6,675 bases of DNA. Source: Flavobacteriales bacterium UBA2040. GTDB taxonomy: Bacteria; Bacteroidota; Bacteroidia; Flavobacteriales_D; Crocinitomicaceae. Each line of letters starts with the position of its first letter. The first letter of the stretch is position 1. Below are positions 1 to 6,675 of this stretch, piece after piece. The notes under the pieces are model-generated. The model worked only from the letters and a program-made list of their open reading frames with translations, searched no databases and was not told where the DNA came from. Made by a program: the position numbers and the translations under genes. The DNA is taken from assembly GCA_002332715.1 (NCBI GenBank), contig DDBE01000185.1, forward strand, positions 6,489 to 13,163, read 5' to 3'.

Positions 1-2531
1 TTATCATTGGGTATAGAACTCGGGGGCATTTATTTACAAAAACGAATCCCGTACGCGAAAGAAGAAAGTATACGCCTACCTTAAAAATCTCCAATTTTGG
101 ATTGGAAGAATCAGATTTAGATACGGTTTTTCAATCGGGGGAAGAGGTAGGGCTCGGTCGTCCTGCTACCTTAAGAGAAATTATTGATGATCTAGAAGCG
201 ACCTACTGTTTTTCCATTGGAATCGAATATATATACATGCGAGATCCGGAAAGACAACTCTGGTTTCGAAATCAAATTGAATTGGCCAATCGCCCGAAAT
301 ATTCGAAAGAAGAAAAGCTCGAAATATTTAAAAAATTAAATCAAGCTACCGCTTTCGAATCTTTTTTAGGAAAGAAATTTGTTGGGCAAAAACGGTTTTC
401 GATTGAAGGAGGGGAGGCACTGATTCCGGCATTGGATTCTTTGATACAAAGGGGTGCGGATCTTGGTGTAGAGTATTTTATCATGGGAATGGCACATCGC
501 GGTCGACTTAATACCTTGACCAATATTTTCGAAAAGCCTGCTCACGATATACTTTCCGAATTTCAAGGAAAAGAATTCGACGAAAAAGACTTTGATGGCG
601 ACGTGAAATATCACCAAGGATTTACATCTCATATCAAAACGAGAAATGGAAAGAAAGTCGGATTAACACTTTCGCCAAATCCTAGTCACCTGGAAGCCGT
701 CGATCCAGTAGTTCAAGGTATTTCTCGCGCTAAAATTGACCACGTGCACAAGGATGAATCGAAGGTTTGTCCAGTAATGATTCACGGGGATGCTGCCGTT
801 GCAGGTCAGGGAATCGTTTATGAAATTGTTCAAATGGCGCAATTGGATGGTTACCGCGCTGGTGGAACAATCCATATTGTTGTGAATAATCAAGTCGGAT
901 TTACCACTAATTATTTAGACGGAAGATCATCTACCTATTGCACAGATGTGGCTAAAGCGACTTTGTGTCCTGTTTTTCACGTTAATGGTGATGATGTTGA
1001 GGCCGTGGTGCAAGCGATTCACATGGCGATTGAGTATCGTCAAAAATTCCATAGAGATATATTTATTGATTTATTGTGCTACCGAAAATACGGACATAAC
1101 GAAGGCGATGAGCCTAAGTTCACGCAACCCAACTTGTACAATCTAATTGCAAAGCACCCGAATCCCAAAAAGATTTATCAAGACCAATTGATAGAACAAG
1201 GACATCTTACTTTGTCTGAGGTGAAAGCTTTAGAAAAGGAATACAACGATGAGCTGGAGTCTGAATTCGAGATTTCTAGAAAAGTGGATAAAGCATTCGT
1301 TTGGGACTTTTTAGGTACAACCTGGAAAGGATATCGAAAAAGTAATTCGGATGATTTCGACCACTCACCAGAAACGGGCGTGAAGAAAGCCACCTTACTT
1401 GAATTGGGTAAAAAATTGGCCACTCTTCCAGAAGGAAAAAAATATTTCCGCAAGATTTCTAAGATTTTTGATGATAGATACAAAGCGATAACGGAGGATA
1501 AATTAGATTGGGGATCAGCAGAAATGTTAGCCTACGCAACAATTCTTGCCGAGAATAAACCGGTTCGTATTTCTGGACAGGATGTGGAAAGAGGAACATT
1601 CTCGCACAGACATGCTGTTGTGAAAACGGAAGATGCGGAAGAGGAAATCGTCACTTTAGAAAGTATAAGTAAAAAGCAAGGAAAGTTCACAATTTACAAC
1701 TCCTTGCTCTCAGAATATGCTGTCCTAGGATTTGAATATGGATATTCTTTGGCAACTCCGAAAGGATTAACAATTTGGGAAGCGCAATTTGGAGATTTCT
1801 TCAACGGGGCTCAAATTATGATTGATCAGTTCATCACCTCTGGTGAGGATAAATGGAGTACACAAAGTGGATTGACGATGCTTTTGCCTCACGGTTACGA
1901 AGGCCAAGGAGCAGAACATTCTTCTGGGCGTATGGAGCGATTCTTACAACAGTGTGCCGATCACAACATTCAAGTTGCAAATACATCAACACCTGCCAAT
2001 CATTTTCACTTATTACGTCGGCAAGTGACCCGCGATTTTTGTAAACCATTAGTCGTTTTTTCACCAAAGATGTTATTGAGATATCCTTCTGCGGTTTCCA
2101 AATTGGATGAAATGGCGAAAGGTTCTTTTCAAGAAGTACTCGATGATCCGAAAGCAAAGGTCAAGGATATAGATTCAGTTGTTTTCTGTTCAGGTAAATT
2201 CTACTATGAAATGTCCGAAAAAGTAGCTGAAATAGGTGCAGATAATATGGCCTTTGTTCGATTAGAGCAGTTGTATCCATTACCGAAAATTCAGATTGAT
2301 GCTATTTTAAAGAAATACAAGGGAGCGAAAAACATTATATGGGCGCAAGAAGAACCAAATAACATGGGCGCTTGGCGATATATTGCAATGGCGATGCGTG
2401 AAATTCCGTTTATTGGAATTACTCGTCCAGCAGCAGCTGCCGCAGCTGAAGGGTCTAAACAGCTCCACGAAAAAAGGTTGAAAGCGTTGTTTGATGAAAT
2501 ATTCTCCTACGCAAAAGTGAAAGTTAAATAG
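1..2531 (+). CDS. sucA: 2-oxoglutarate dehydrogenase E1 component, 5'-partial
   Basis: This is the thiamine-diphosphate-dependent E1 subunit of the cytoplasmic 2-oxoglutarate dehydrogenase complex. It decarboxylates 2-oxoglutarate and passes the succinyl group to the lipoyl arm of E2 in the TCA cycle. The frame is open from base 3 to the TAG at 2529-2531, giving 842 visible residues. It begins inside the conserved YRTRGHLF segment, so roughly 70-90 N-terminal residues lie outside the window; the TTG at 102 is an internal Leu codon, not a start. Family motifs appear in order: AHRGRLNTL (His codon 495), KYHQGF (His codon 612), the thiamine-diphosphate site GDAAVAGQG (Asp codon 789) through NNQVGF (Asn codons 885 and 888), YRKYGHNEGDEP, RGTFSHRHAV, WEAQFGDFFNGAQ and GAEHSSGRMERFLQ (His codon 1917). 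The three His residues match active-site histidines known in E. coli SucA. Near the C-terminus the usual RPASASPA-type segment reads as six alanines after RP. sucB follows after 18 bases. Identification is very secure. Confidence 0.98.
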   Translation, partial: IIGYRTRGHLFTKTNPVRERRKYTPTLKISNFGLEESDLDTVFQSGEEVGLGRPATLREIIDDLEATYCFSIGIEYIYMRDPERQLWFRNQIELANRPKYSKEEKLEIFKKLNQATAFESFLGKKFVGQKRFSIEGGEALIPALDSLIQRGADLGVEYFIMGMAHRGRLNTLTNIFEKPAHDILSEFQGKEFDEKDFDGDVKYHQGFTSHIKTRNGKKVGLTLSPNPSHLEAVDPVVQGISRAKIDHVHKDESKVCPVMIHGDAAVAGQGIVYEIVQMAQLDGYRAGGTIHIVVNNQVGFTTNYLDGRSSTYCTDVAKATLCPVFHVNGDDVEAVVQAIHMAIEYRQKFHRDIFIDLLCYRKYGHNEGDEPKFTQPNLYNLIAKHPNPKKIYQDQLIEQGHLTLSEVKALEKEYNDELESEFEISRKVDKAFVWDFLGTTWKGYRKSNSDDFDHSPETGVKKATLLELGKKLATLPEGKKYFRKISKIFDDRYKAITEDKLDWGSAEMLAYATILAENKPVRISGQDVERGTFSHRHAVVKTEDAEEEIVTLESISKKQGKFTIYNSLLSEYAVLGFEYGYSLATPKGLTIWEAQFGDFFNGAQIMIDQFITSGEDKWSTQSGLTMLLPHGYEGQGAEHSSGRMERFLQQCADHNIQVANTSTPANHFHLLRRQVTRDFCKPLVVFSPKMLLRYPSAVSKLDEMAKGSFQEVLDDPKAKVKDIDSVVFCSGKFYYEMSEKVAEIGADNMAFVRLEQLYPLPKIQIDAILKKYKGAKNIIWAQEEPNNMGAWRYIAMAMREIPFIGITRPAAAAAAEGSKQLHEKRLKALFDEIFSYAKVKVK

Positions 2532-2549
2532 TCGATTAAAAAAGATATT

Positions 2550-3806
2550 ATGTCAAAGTTAGAAATGAAAGTGCCTTCACCAGGTGAGTCAATATCAGAA
2601 GTTGAAATTTCACAGTGGTTGGTGTCGGATGGCGATTACGTCGAAAAAGACCAAGCCATTGCTGAGGTTGATTCTGACAAAGCTACGCTTGAATTGCCTG
2701 CTGAAGAAGCCGGGACAATTACTTTAAAAGCGGAAGAAGGGGATGTTGTTGCCGTAGGACAAGTAGTTTGTATCATTGATACATCAGCGAAAGCACCTGC
2801 TGGAACTCCAAAAACGGAAGAGAAAGTAGCTGAAGTAGCTGTGCCAGTTATAAAGAAAGAGGAAATAAAACCGAATCCAGCACCTGTCGCTGAAAAATCG
2901 ACATCTTATGCAGCTGCTACTCCGTCTATCGCTGCTGCTAAAATCATGAATGAGAATGGCATTTCAGCGAACAAAGTAAATGCTACTGGAAAAGACGGAC
3001 GTATCACAAAACAAGATGTACTAGCGGCTATGGCTGGTGGATTCGACACTTCGGCTGTGCAAGGTTGGGGTGGAACGAGAGAATCATCTCGCGAGAAAAT
3101 GTCTATGCTTCGCCGTAAGGTTGCAGAGCGTTTGGTTGCCGTTAAGTCGGAAACAGCTATGTTGACTACTTTCAACGAAATAGACATGAAACCCATCATG
3201 GATCTGCGTGCGAAATACAAAGCAGCTTTCGCTGAACACCACGAGGTAAATTTAGGATTTATGTCGTTCTTCACCAAAGCGGTAACGGAAGCTTTGTATA
3301 TGTTTCCTGCGGTTAACGGACAAATTGATGGAAAAGAAATGATTTTCCACGACTATGCAGATATTGGTATTGCCGTTTCCTCTCCAAAAGGATTAATGGT
3401 GCCAGTCGTTCGAAATGCAGAGCAAATGTCTTTGGCAGAAATCGAAAAAGAAATAAAAAGATTAGCAATTTTGGCCCGTGATGGAAAAATCACTCCAGAT
3501 CAAATGACAGGCGGAACATTCACTATCACAAACGGTGGAGTGTTCGGGTCAATGTTGTCAACCCCAATTATCAATCCTCCACAATCAGCAATTTTAGGAA
3601 TGCACAATATAGTTGAACGTCCAGTTGCAATTAATGGAGAGGTTCATATTCGTCCGATTATGTATTTGGCACTTTCTTATGACCATAGAATCATCGATGG
3701 AAAGGAATCTGTTAGTTTCTTGGTGAAAGTAAAAGAGATGCTGGAAAACCCAGAACGCATGTTGTTTGGGGCGAAAGACCCACATGCAGTTTTGTTAGGC
3801 CTTTAA
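2550..3806 (+). CDS. sucB: 2-oxoglutarate dehydrogenase E2, dihydrolipoyllysine succinyltransferase
   Basis: This E2 core enzyme of 2-oxoglutarate dehydrogenase moves the succinyl group from its lipoyl arm to CoA, making succinyl-CoA. The protein is complete at 418 residues, close to the family length. Residues 1-78 are one lipoyl domain, with the lipoylated lysine at K44 in VDSDKATLE. An Ala/Pro/Lys/Glu-rich flexible linker covers about 79-122. The peripheral subunit-binding domain that docks E3 is about 123-161 ([10 protein letters not shown] to [10 protein letters not shown]). The acyltransferase domain is about 180-418, with [23 protein letters not shown] and the catalytic motif SYDHRIIDG (H379, D383). 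These motifs are of the succinyltransferase type rather than the acetyltransferase type, and the position directly after sucA agrees. The ATG at 2550 fits the exact start of the lipoyl domain; its leader is A-rich with no clear Shine-Dalgarno. The tail runs about a dozen residues beyond the end of E. coli SucB. Very likely co-transcribed with sucA. Confidence 0.98.
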   Translation: MSKLEMKVPSPGESISEVEISQWLVSDGDYVEKDQAIAEVDSDKATLELPAEEAGTITLKAEEGDVVAVGQVVCIIDTSAKAPAGTPKTEEKVAEVAVPVIKKEEIKPNPAPVAEKSTSYAAATPSIAAAKIMNENGISANKVNATGKDGRITKQDVLAAMAGGFDTSAVQGWGGTRESSREKMSMLRRKVAERLVAVKSETAMLTTFNEIDMKPIMDLRAKYKAAFAEHHEVNLGFMSFFTKAVTEALYMFPAVNGQIDGKEMIFHDYADIGIAVSSPKGLMVPVVRNAEQMSLAEIEKEIKRLAILARDGKITPDQMTGGTFTITNGGVFGSMLSTPIINPPQSAILGMHNIVERPVAINGEVHIRPIMYLALSYDHRIIDGKESVSFLVKVKEMLENPERMLFGAKDPHAVLLGL

Positions 3807-3809
3807 ACA

Positions 3810-3843
3810 AATTGCGAATTACGAATATCGTAATCACACAATT
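3810..3843. repeat. Two-part inverted repeat in the sucB-tpx spacer
   Basis: The inner part is a perfect 7-base inverted repeat: ATTACGA (3818-3824) and TCGTAAT (3828-3834), separated by ATA. An outer 5-base pair of arms, AATTG (3810-3814) and CAATT (3839-3843), encloses it with a 3/4-base internal loop. It lies just after the sucB stop and 33 bases before the tpx start. It could be a weak hairpin ending sucAB transcripts, an operator or leader element for tpx, or one copy of a dispersed AT-rich intergenic repeat. It lacks the GC-rich stem and T-run of a standard intrinsic terminator, so the function is open. Confidence 0.5.
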
Positions 3844-3876
3844 CAAAATTATTAATTATTTAATCCAGAATTTATT

Positions 3877-4374
3877 ATGGCAAAAGTAGCATTAGGCGGA
3901 GCACCGTGCAACACATTAGGCAACCTACCAGCAGTAGGGTCGAAGGCAAAAGAATTCATCCTTAAAAAGAACGATTTATCTGTTCTAACGTTGATGGAAA
4001 TGGAAGGGTCAAGGGTCATTTTAAATATTTTTCCAAGCGTGGATACCGGAACATGTGCAACATCTGTGCGTGCATTCAACAAATTGGCATCCGAAATGGA
4101 CAATACGAAAGTAGTTTGTGTTTCTAGAGACTTACCTTTTGCACAAAAGCGTTTTTGTGAGGCAGAAGGAATTGAAAATGTTATTACTGTTTCGGACTTT
4201 GCAACTGGTCAATTTGGCCGAGATTATGGAGTAGAATTAATCGACGGAGGATTCAAAAACTTACATGCTCGAGCAATTGTTGTTTTGGATGAAAAAGGAT
4301 CCGTTCTGCATACGGAATTGGTGCCTGAAATCGCGAATGAACCAAATTATAAAGCTGCTTTGTCTGTACTTTAA
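3877..4374 (+). CDS. tpx: Thiol peroxidase, atypical 2-Cys peroxiredoxin
   Basis: This is a cytoplasmic peroxidase that reduces hydrogen peroxide and alkyl hydroperoxides using electrons from thioredoxin. At 165 residues it is the normal Tpx length, with no signal peptide. The peroxidatic cysteine is C60 in NIFPSVDTGTCATSVR, and the resolving cysteine is C94 in DLPFAQKRFCEAEG; this spacing is diagnostic for Tpx and separates it from AhpC and Bcp types. T57 and R132 (in HARAIVVLDE) complete the usual peroxiredoxin active site. A further cysteine, C11, sits in the N-terminal hairpin and is not one of the family's catalytic pair. The ATG at 3877 gives the standard N-terminus (LGGAP..TLGNLPAVGSKA); the leader is A/T-rich with no Shine-Dalgarno. 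A 70-base spacer separates it from sucB, so it may have its own promoter, though none matching the Bacteroidota consensus is evident. The FKBP gene follows after 10 bases. Confidence 0.97.
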   Translation: MAKVALGGAPCNTLGNLPAVGSKAKEFILKKNDLSVLTLMEMEGSRVILNIFPSVDTGTCATSVRAFNKLASEMDNTKVVCVSRDLPFAQKRFCEAEGIENVITVSDFATGQFGRDYGVELIDGGFKNLHARAIVVLDEKGSVLHTELVPEIANEPNYKAALSVL

Positions 4375-4388
4375 TCGGAATGAAATGA
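4375..4388 (+). promoter_or_regulatory. Translation start region of the FKBP gene, with overlapping two-codon ORF
   Basis: The 10-base gap between the tpx stop and the FKBP start contains GGAA at 4377-4380, a weak Shine-Dalgarno-like match only 4 bases before the ATG at 4385. A second ATG at 4380 in another frame reads Met-Lys-stop, and its TGA (4386-4388) overlaps the FKBP start codon as ATGA. The ATG at 4385 is chosen as the real start because it begins a proper lipoprotein signal peptide. The upstream in-frame extension to 4265 lies within tpx and shows no signal-like or conserved sequence. Confidence 0.4.
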
Positions 4389-4837
4389 AAATAATATTCT
4401 CGCTTTTTCTGCTCACAATTCTTTTTGTGGGTTGTAAAAAAGTATCCTCTTCGGAACAAGCCAAAATTGATGACGATATTTTAATACAATATATCACCGA
4501 CAATAATTTGAATGCTACTGCAACCGGAACTGGTTTGTATTATGTGGTGAACACACAAGGAATAGGAGCAAGTTGCAATGAAAACTCATCCGTTAAAGTA
4601 TCTTACAGGGGTTATTTCACCGATGGAAGTATCTTTGATGAAAGTTCCGCTGCAGGCGCCAGCTTTAGCTTAAAACAAGTGATTCAAGGCTGGACAGAAG
4701 GAATTCCAAAGTTCAACGAAGGAGGAGAAGGAATTTTGCTAATTCCATCTGCATTGGGCTATGGCACAAATTCAAGTGGTTCGGTACCGGCGAATTCCGT
4801 TTTGATTTTTGATGTGAAGTTGATAGAGGTGTTGTAA
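4385..4837 (+). CDS. FKBP-type peptidyl-prolyl cis-trans isomerase, lipoprotein
   Basis: This is a predicted exported isomerase that speeds proline cis-trans isomerisation during folding of envelope proteins. The protein has 150 residues. Residues 1-16 are a lipoprotein signal peptide (MK, then a hydrophobic stretch) ending in FVGC, so C17 would be lipidated and the protein anchored in a membrane facing the periplasm. Residues 18-50 form a polar, mostly helical spacer. One FKBP domain fills about 50-150. Its pocket residues, by alignment to human FKBP12, are all present: Y74 (Y26), F84 and D85 (F36, D37), V99 and I100 (V55, I56), W103 (W59), Y126 (Y82) and F142 (F99), so it should be active. 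The segment between D85 and V99 is about four residues shorter than in FKBP12. C64 is the only cysteine besides C17. It follows tpx by 10 bases, implying co-transcription. The class is secure; no specific gene symbol can be given. Confidence 0.94.
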   Translation: MKIIFSLFLLTILFVGCKKVSSSEQAKIDDDILIQYITDNNLNATATGTGLYYVVNTQGIGASCNENSSVKVSYRGYFTDGSIFDESSAAGASFSLKQVIQGWTEGIPKFNEGGEGILLIPSALGYGTNSSGSVPANSVLIFDVKLIEVL

Positions 4838-4851
4838 GAGTTAGATTAATT

Positions 4852-6675
4852 TTACCGCAACAACCCCGCTCGATACAATCTCAAATCGTCCCAACTTATA
4901 TCTTCACCTGCTTGTTCTTTCAATTCAGTGAGATTTTTTGCATCATGAATATTAATTCGGTCATCCAACAACTCCAAAACTTCAGCTGACACAACGTCAT
5001 CCACCTGGATTTTTTCGAGCATGATTAATTTTTCAAAATGACCGTAAATCGTTCGTTCTGTTAACTTTCGTTTTTTAGCAATATCTGAAATTGAAATACC
5101 TTCCTTGTATAAATCGAAGGTTTGTTCGAAAGTAGATGCCGTCTGCTCCTTTTTCCCTTTGGATTTCTTTGTTGCCTTTTGGCGAACGAAAACATCATCG
5201 TCAAAGTCTTCAGCCACGGCAAACATATCGGCATTTTTCAATAATTCCTGACGAATAGCCTCGGTTTTGTTCCATTTGTAATTTTGAATTTCTGGAATTT
5301 GAAAGGATTTTTTCGTGAGGTTCATTCCATTCACATTTGCTTCCAAAATTATTTTACTCTTTTTAAGATGAAGAATTACCTCAAGCAAAGATTCTTCCAA
5401 TTCATAGATTTCCTCCTGGTAATCTTTTACTTTCGACAGGCGGCTCAATTCTCCAATTTTTTTCAAAACGGAAGAGTAAACTGAATCAAAAAGAGGCAAG
5501 AAATAATCTGTTGCGGCAACAGTGCGTTCCAAAATGTAATTCTTGTCTATTTTTTGTTGAGCAAATTGATTTTGAATGAAATTTCTAAATTTTCGGGCGG
5601 GCTCAAGCGTGTTTTGAATATTCTGCTTTTGAAGCGCTGCCCAAGAATGATTTTTTGCCTTTTCCGATTTTTTCGCAGCGGCTATATAACTCACTTCATG
5701 TGACTGCCATTGACTTGCAAGATCGACCCAATCAAATGTTCCCTGCAATGTGTCGAATAGAAAATTATTACTCGTTGCTTCCAAAAAGCTGGGTAATTTG
5801 TCCAGATCATAACCTTGTGAAGAGTACTGAATAATCTTTTCATCGTTCTGTAATCCATTTACTTTCATTGGCGATAATAACACCAAGCCTTCCAGAGAAC
5901 GGAGCCTAGAGAGTGCGACGTATGCCTGTCCAGGGGCAAAAACGCGCGAAACTTCAAGAACTGCTTTGTCGAAAGTTAAACCTTGACTCTTGTGCACTGT
6001 GATCGCCCACGCCAATTTTAATGGATATTGAACGAAAGTTCCAACTACTTCTTCTTCAATTTCACCAGTATCGGAATTAGTCGAATATTTTACGTTTTCC
6101 CATTCATAGGTATCTACAGTGATAACCTGTTTATCTTCAATACATTCTACTATTATTTCATCTTCATTTAATTTGGTAACAATGGCCATTTTTCCGTTGT
6201 AAAAACGCTTCTCAAGATTCAAATCATTTTTGATAAACATTACTTGAGCACCTATTTTCAATTCCATCGTTTCCTCCAAGGGATACAAATTACTGGGAAA
6301 ATCATCTACAACCTCAGCAAAAAACTTAGTTGATTTGCCTTTCAAGGCGGCGAGGGCAGACGCATTCATCTCGTCGGCTTTTGCATTGTGGGTGGTCAAG
6401 GTAATGTAGCCTTCTTCTTTCGTGGGATCGAAGTTAGGTTGTACATGCTTGTTTAGTTTCTCAATATTTTCTTTCGTTAAGGTGTTGTTTCTTAAGTTGT
6501 TCAGAATTTGAATAAAGGCGTCATCTTGCTGGCGATAAATTTTACTCAGCTCAATATATAGAGGCGGTTTTTCTTGCATCACCAGTGCATTGAAAAAATG
6601 AATGCCTGAATAATACTTGTGTAGAATCGACCATTCTTGCGGTTTCATAATGGGGGGCAATTGAAATAAATCGCC
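4852..6675 (-). CDS. Pif1/RecD-like helicase with C-terminal helix-turn-helix, 5'-partial
   Basis: This is the C-terminal 607 residues of a superfamily 1 DNA helicase; the frame stays open to the right edge. The first visible residues, GDLFQLPP, are helicase motif III of Pif1/RecD-like proteins, so Walker A and the DE-box motif II lie outside the window. The TTG at 6658-6660 is a Leu codon inside that motif, not a start. Numbering from the edge, an SH3-like insert is seen near 140-215 (GAQVMFIKND, FYNGKMAIV), then TVHKSQGLTF at 226-235 (motif V region) and YVALSRLRSLEGLVLL from 252 (motif VI, arginine finger region). A long helical, charged section follows, with a Lys-rich stretch before 515. 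From about 515 to 570 comes a helix-turn-helix resembling the HTH_40 family found at the C-termini of RecQ and Pif1-type helicases (ISISDIAKKRKLTERTIYGH). It probably unwinds DNA in replication or repair; the exact substrate cannot be told. It converges on the FKBP gene, 14 bases from its stop. Confidence 0.93.
   Translation of the reverse strand, partial: GDLFQLPPIMKPQEWSILHKYYSGIHFFNALVMQEKPPLYIELSKIYRQQDDAFIQILNNLRNNTLTKENIEKLNKHVQPNFDPTKEEGYITLTTHNAKADEMNASALAALKGKSTKFFAEVVDDFPSNLYPLEETMELKIGAQVMFIKNDLNLEKRFYNGKMAIVTKLNEDEIIVECIEDKQVITVDTYEWENVKYSTNSDTGEIEEEVVGTFVQYPLKLAWAITVHKSQGLTFDKAVLEVSRVFAPGQAYVALSRLRSLEGLVLLSPMKVNGLQNDEKIIQYSSQGYDLDKLPSFLEATSNNFLFDTLQGTFDWVDLASQWQSHEVSYIAAAKKSEKAKNHSWAALQKQNIQNTLEPARKFRNFIQNQFAQQKIDKNYILERTVAATDYFLPLFDSVYSSVLKKIGELSRLSKVKDYQEEIYELEESLLEVILHLKKSKIILEANVNGMNLTKKSFQIPEIQNYKWNKTEAIRQELLKNADMFAVAEDFDDDVFVRQKATKKSKGKKEQTASTFEQTFDLYKEGISISDIAKKRKLTERTIYGHFEKLIMLEKIQVDDVVSAEVLELLDDRINIHDAKNLTELKEQAGEDISWDDLRLYRAGLLR

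Noticed and set aside
102..104. TTG at 102 as the start of sucA
   Set aside because: The frame is open to the window edge and the residues before it (YRTRGHLF..KTNPV) are conserved E1 sequence, so the gene is simply cut by the window.
1178..1483. Minus-strand open frames within sucA, sucB and tpx as possible antisense genes
   Set aside because: They lie entirely opposite strongly conserved coding sequence, have no recognisable domains and no plausible start context; they are by-products of the sense codon use.
2796..2940. Repeated GTAGCTGAAG-like and GCTGCT runs in sucB as a DNA repeat element
   Set aside because: They encode the Ala/Pro/Glu/Val-rich flexible linker between the lipoyl and E3-binding domains, which explains the low complexity.
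3807..3876. A Bacteroidota-type promoter (TTG, then TAnnTTTG) for tpx in the spacer
   Set aside because: A TTG occurs at 3812-3814, but no TAnnTTTG-like element follows at a suitable distance; AT-richness alone is not evidence.
4265..4384. A longer start for the FKBP gene inside tpx, giving a 190-residue protein
   Set aside because: The extra 40 residues are the off-frame reading of the tpx 3' end and would bury a clean lipoprotein signal peptide that begins at 4385.
4828..4865. Imperfect pairing between GGTGTTGTAA and the downstream TTACCGCAACAACC as a shared terminator hairpin across the convergent junction
   Set aside because: The arms pair only with bulges on one side, the stem is weak, and no T-run follows in either direction.
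6658..6660. TTG at 6660 as the start of the helicase gene
   Set aside because: It lies inside GDLFQLPP, a core helicase motif, and the frame stays open to the edge; the N-terminal ATPase motifs must be outside the window.

Overview
The window reads as ordinary chromosomal DNA from a Bacteroidota bacterium, most likely of the flavobacterial side. This rests on four things: AT-rich codon use and AT-rich spacers; start codons with A/T-rich leaders and little or no Shine-Dalgarno sequence; a short FKBP-type isomerase exported as a lipoprotein; and a Pif1-like helicase with a C-terminal helix-turn-helix of the kind common in that phylum. The lineage is an inference from gene style, not from a marker gene, and I cannot name a genus.

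Layout: (1) 1-2531, plus strand, the E1 component of 2-oxoglutarate dehydrogenase (sucA), cut at its 5' end by the window edge. (2) 2550-3806, plus, the E2 dihydrolipoyl succinyltransferase (sucB), 18 bases downstream. (3) 3807-3876, a 70-base spacer holding a two-part inverted repeat at 3810-3843. (4) 3877-4374, plus, an atypical 2-Cys thiol peroxidase (tpx). (5) 4385-4837, plus, a lipoprotein FKBP-type peptidyl-prolyl isomerase, 10 bases after tpx. (6) 4852-6675, minus, the C-terminal two thirds or so of a Pif1/RecD-like helicase with a C-terminal helix-turn-helix domain, cut at its 5' end by the right edge. It converges on the plus-strand block with only 14 bases between stop codons. No stretch over 300 bases lacks a gene.

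The genes form three units. sucA-sucB supply two of the three subunits of the 2-oxoglutarate dehydrogenase complex of the TCA cycle; E3 (lpd) is not in the window. tpx and the FKBP gene are close enough to be co-transcribed and suggest a small protein and redox maintenance unit, with the first product cytoplasmic and the second exported. The helicase belongs to a separate transcription unit. All catalytic motifs I could check are intact, and I see no frameshift, insertion sequence, tRNA, CRISPR array or sign of horizontal transfer. I found no convincing new system; the leads below are modest.
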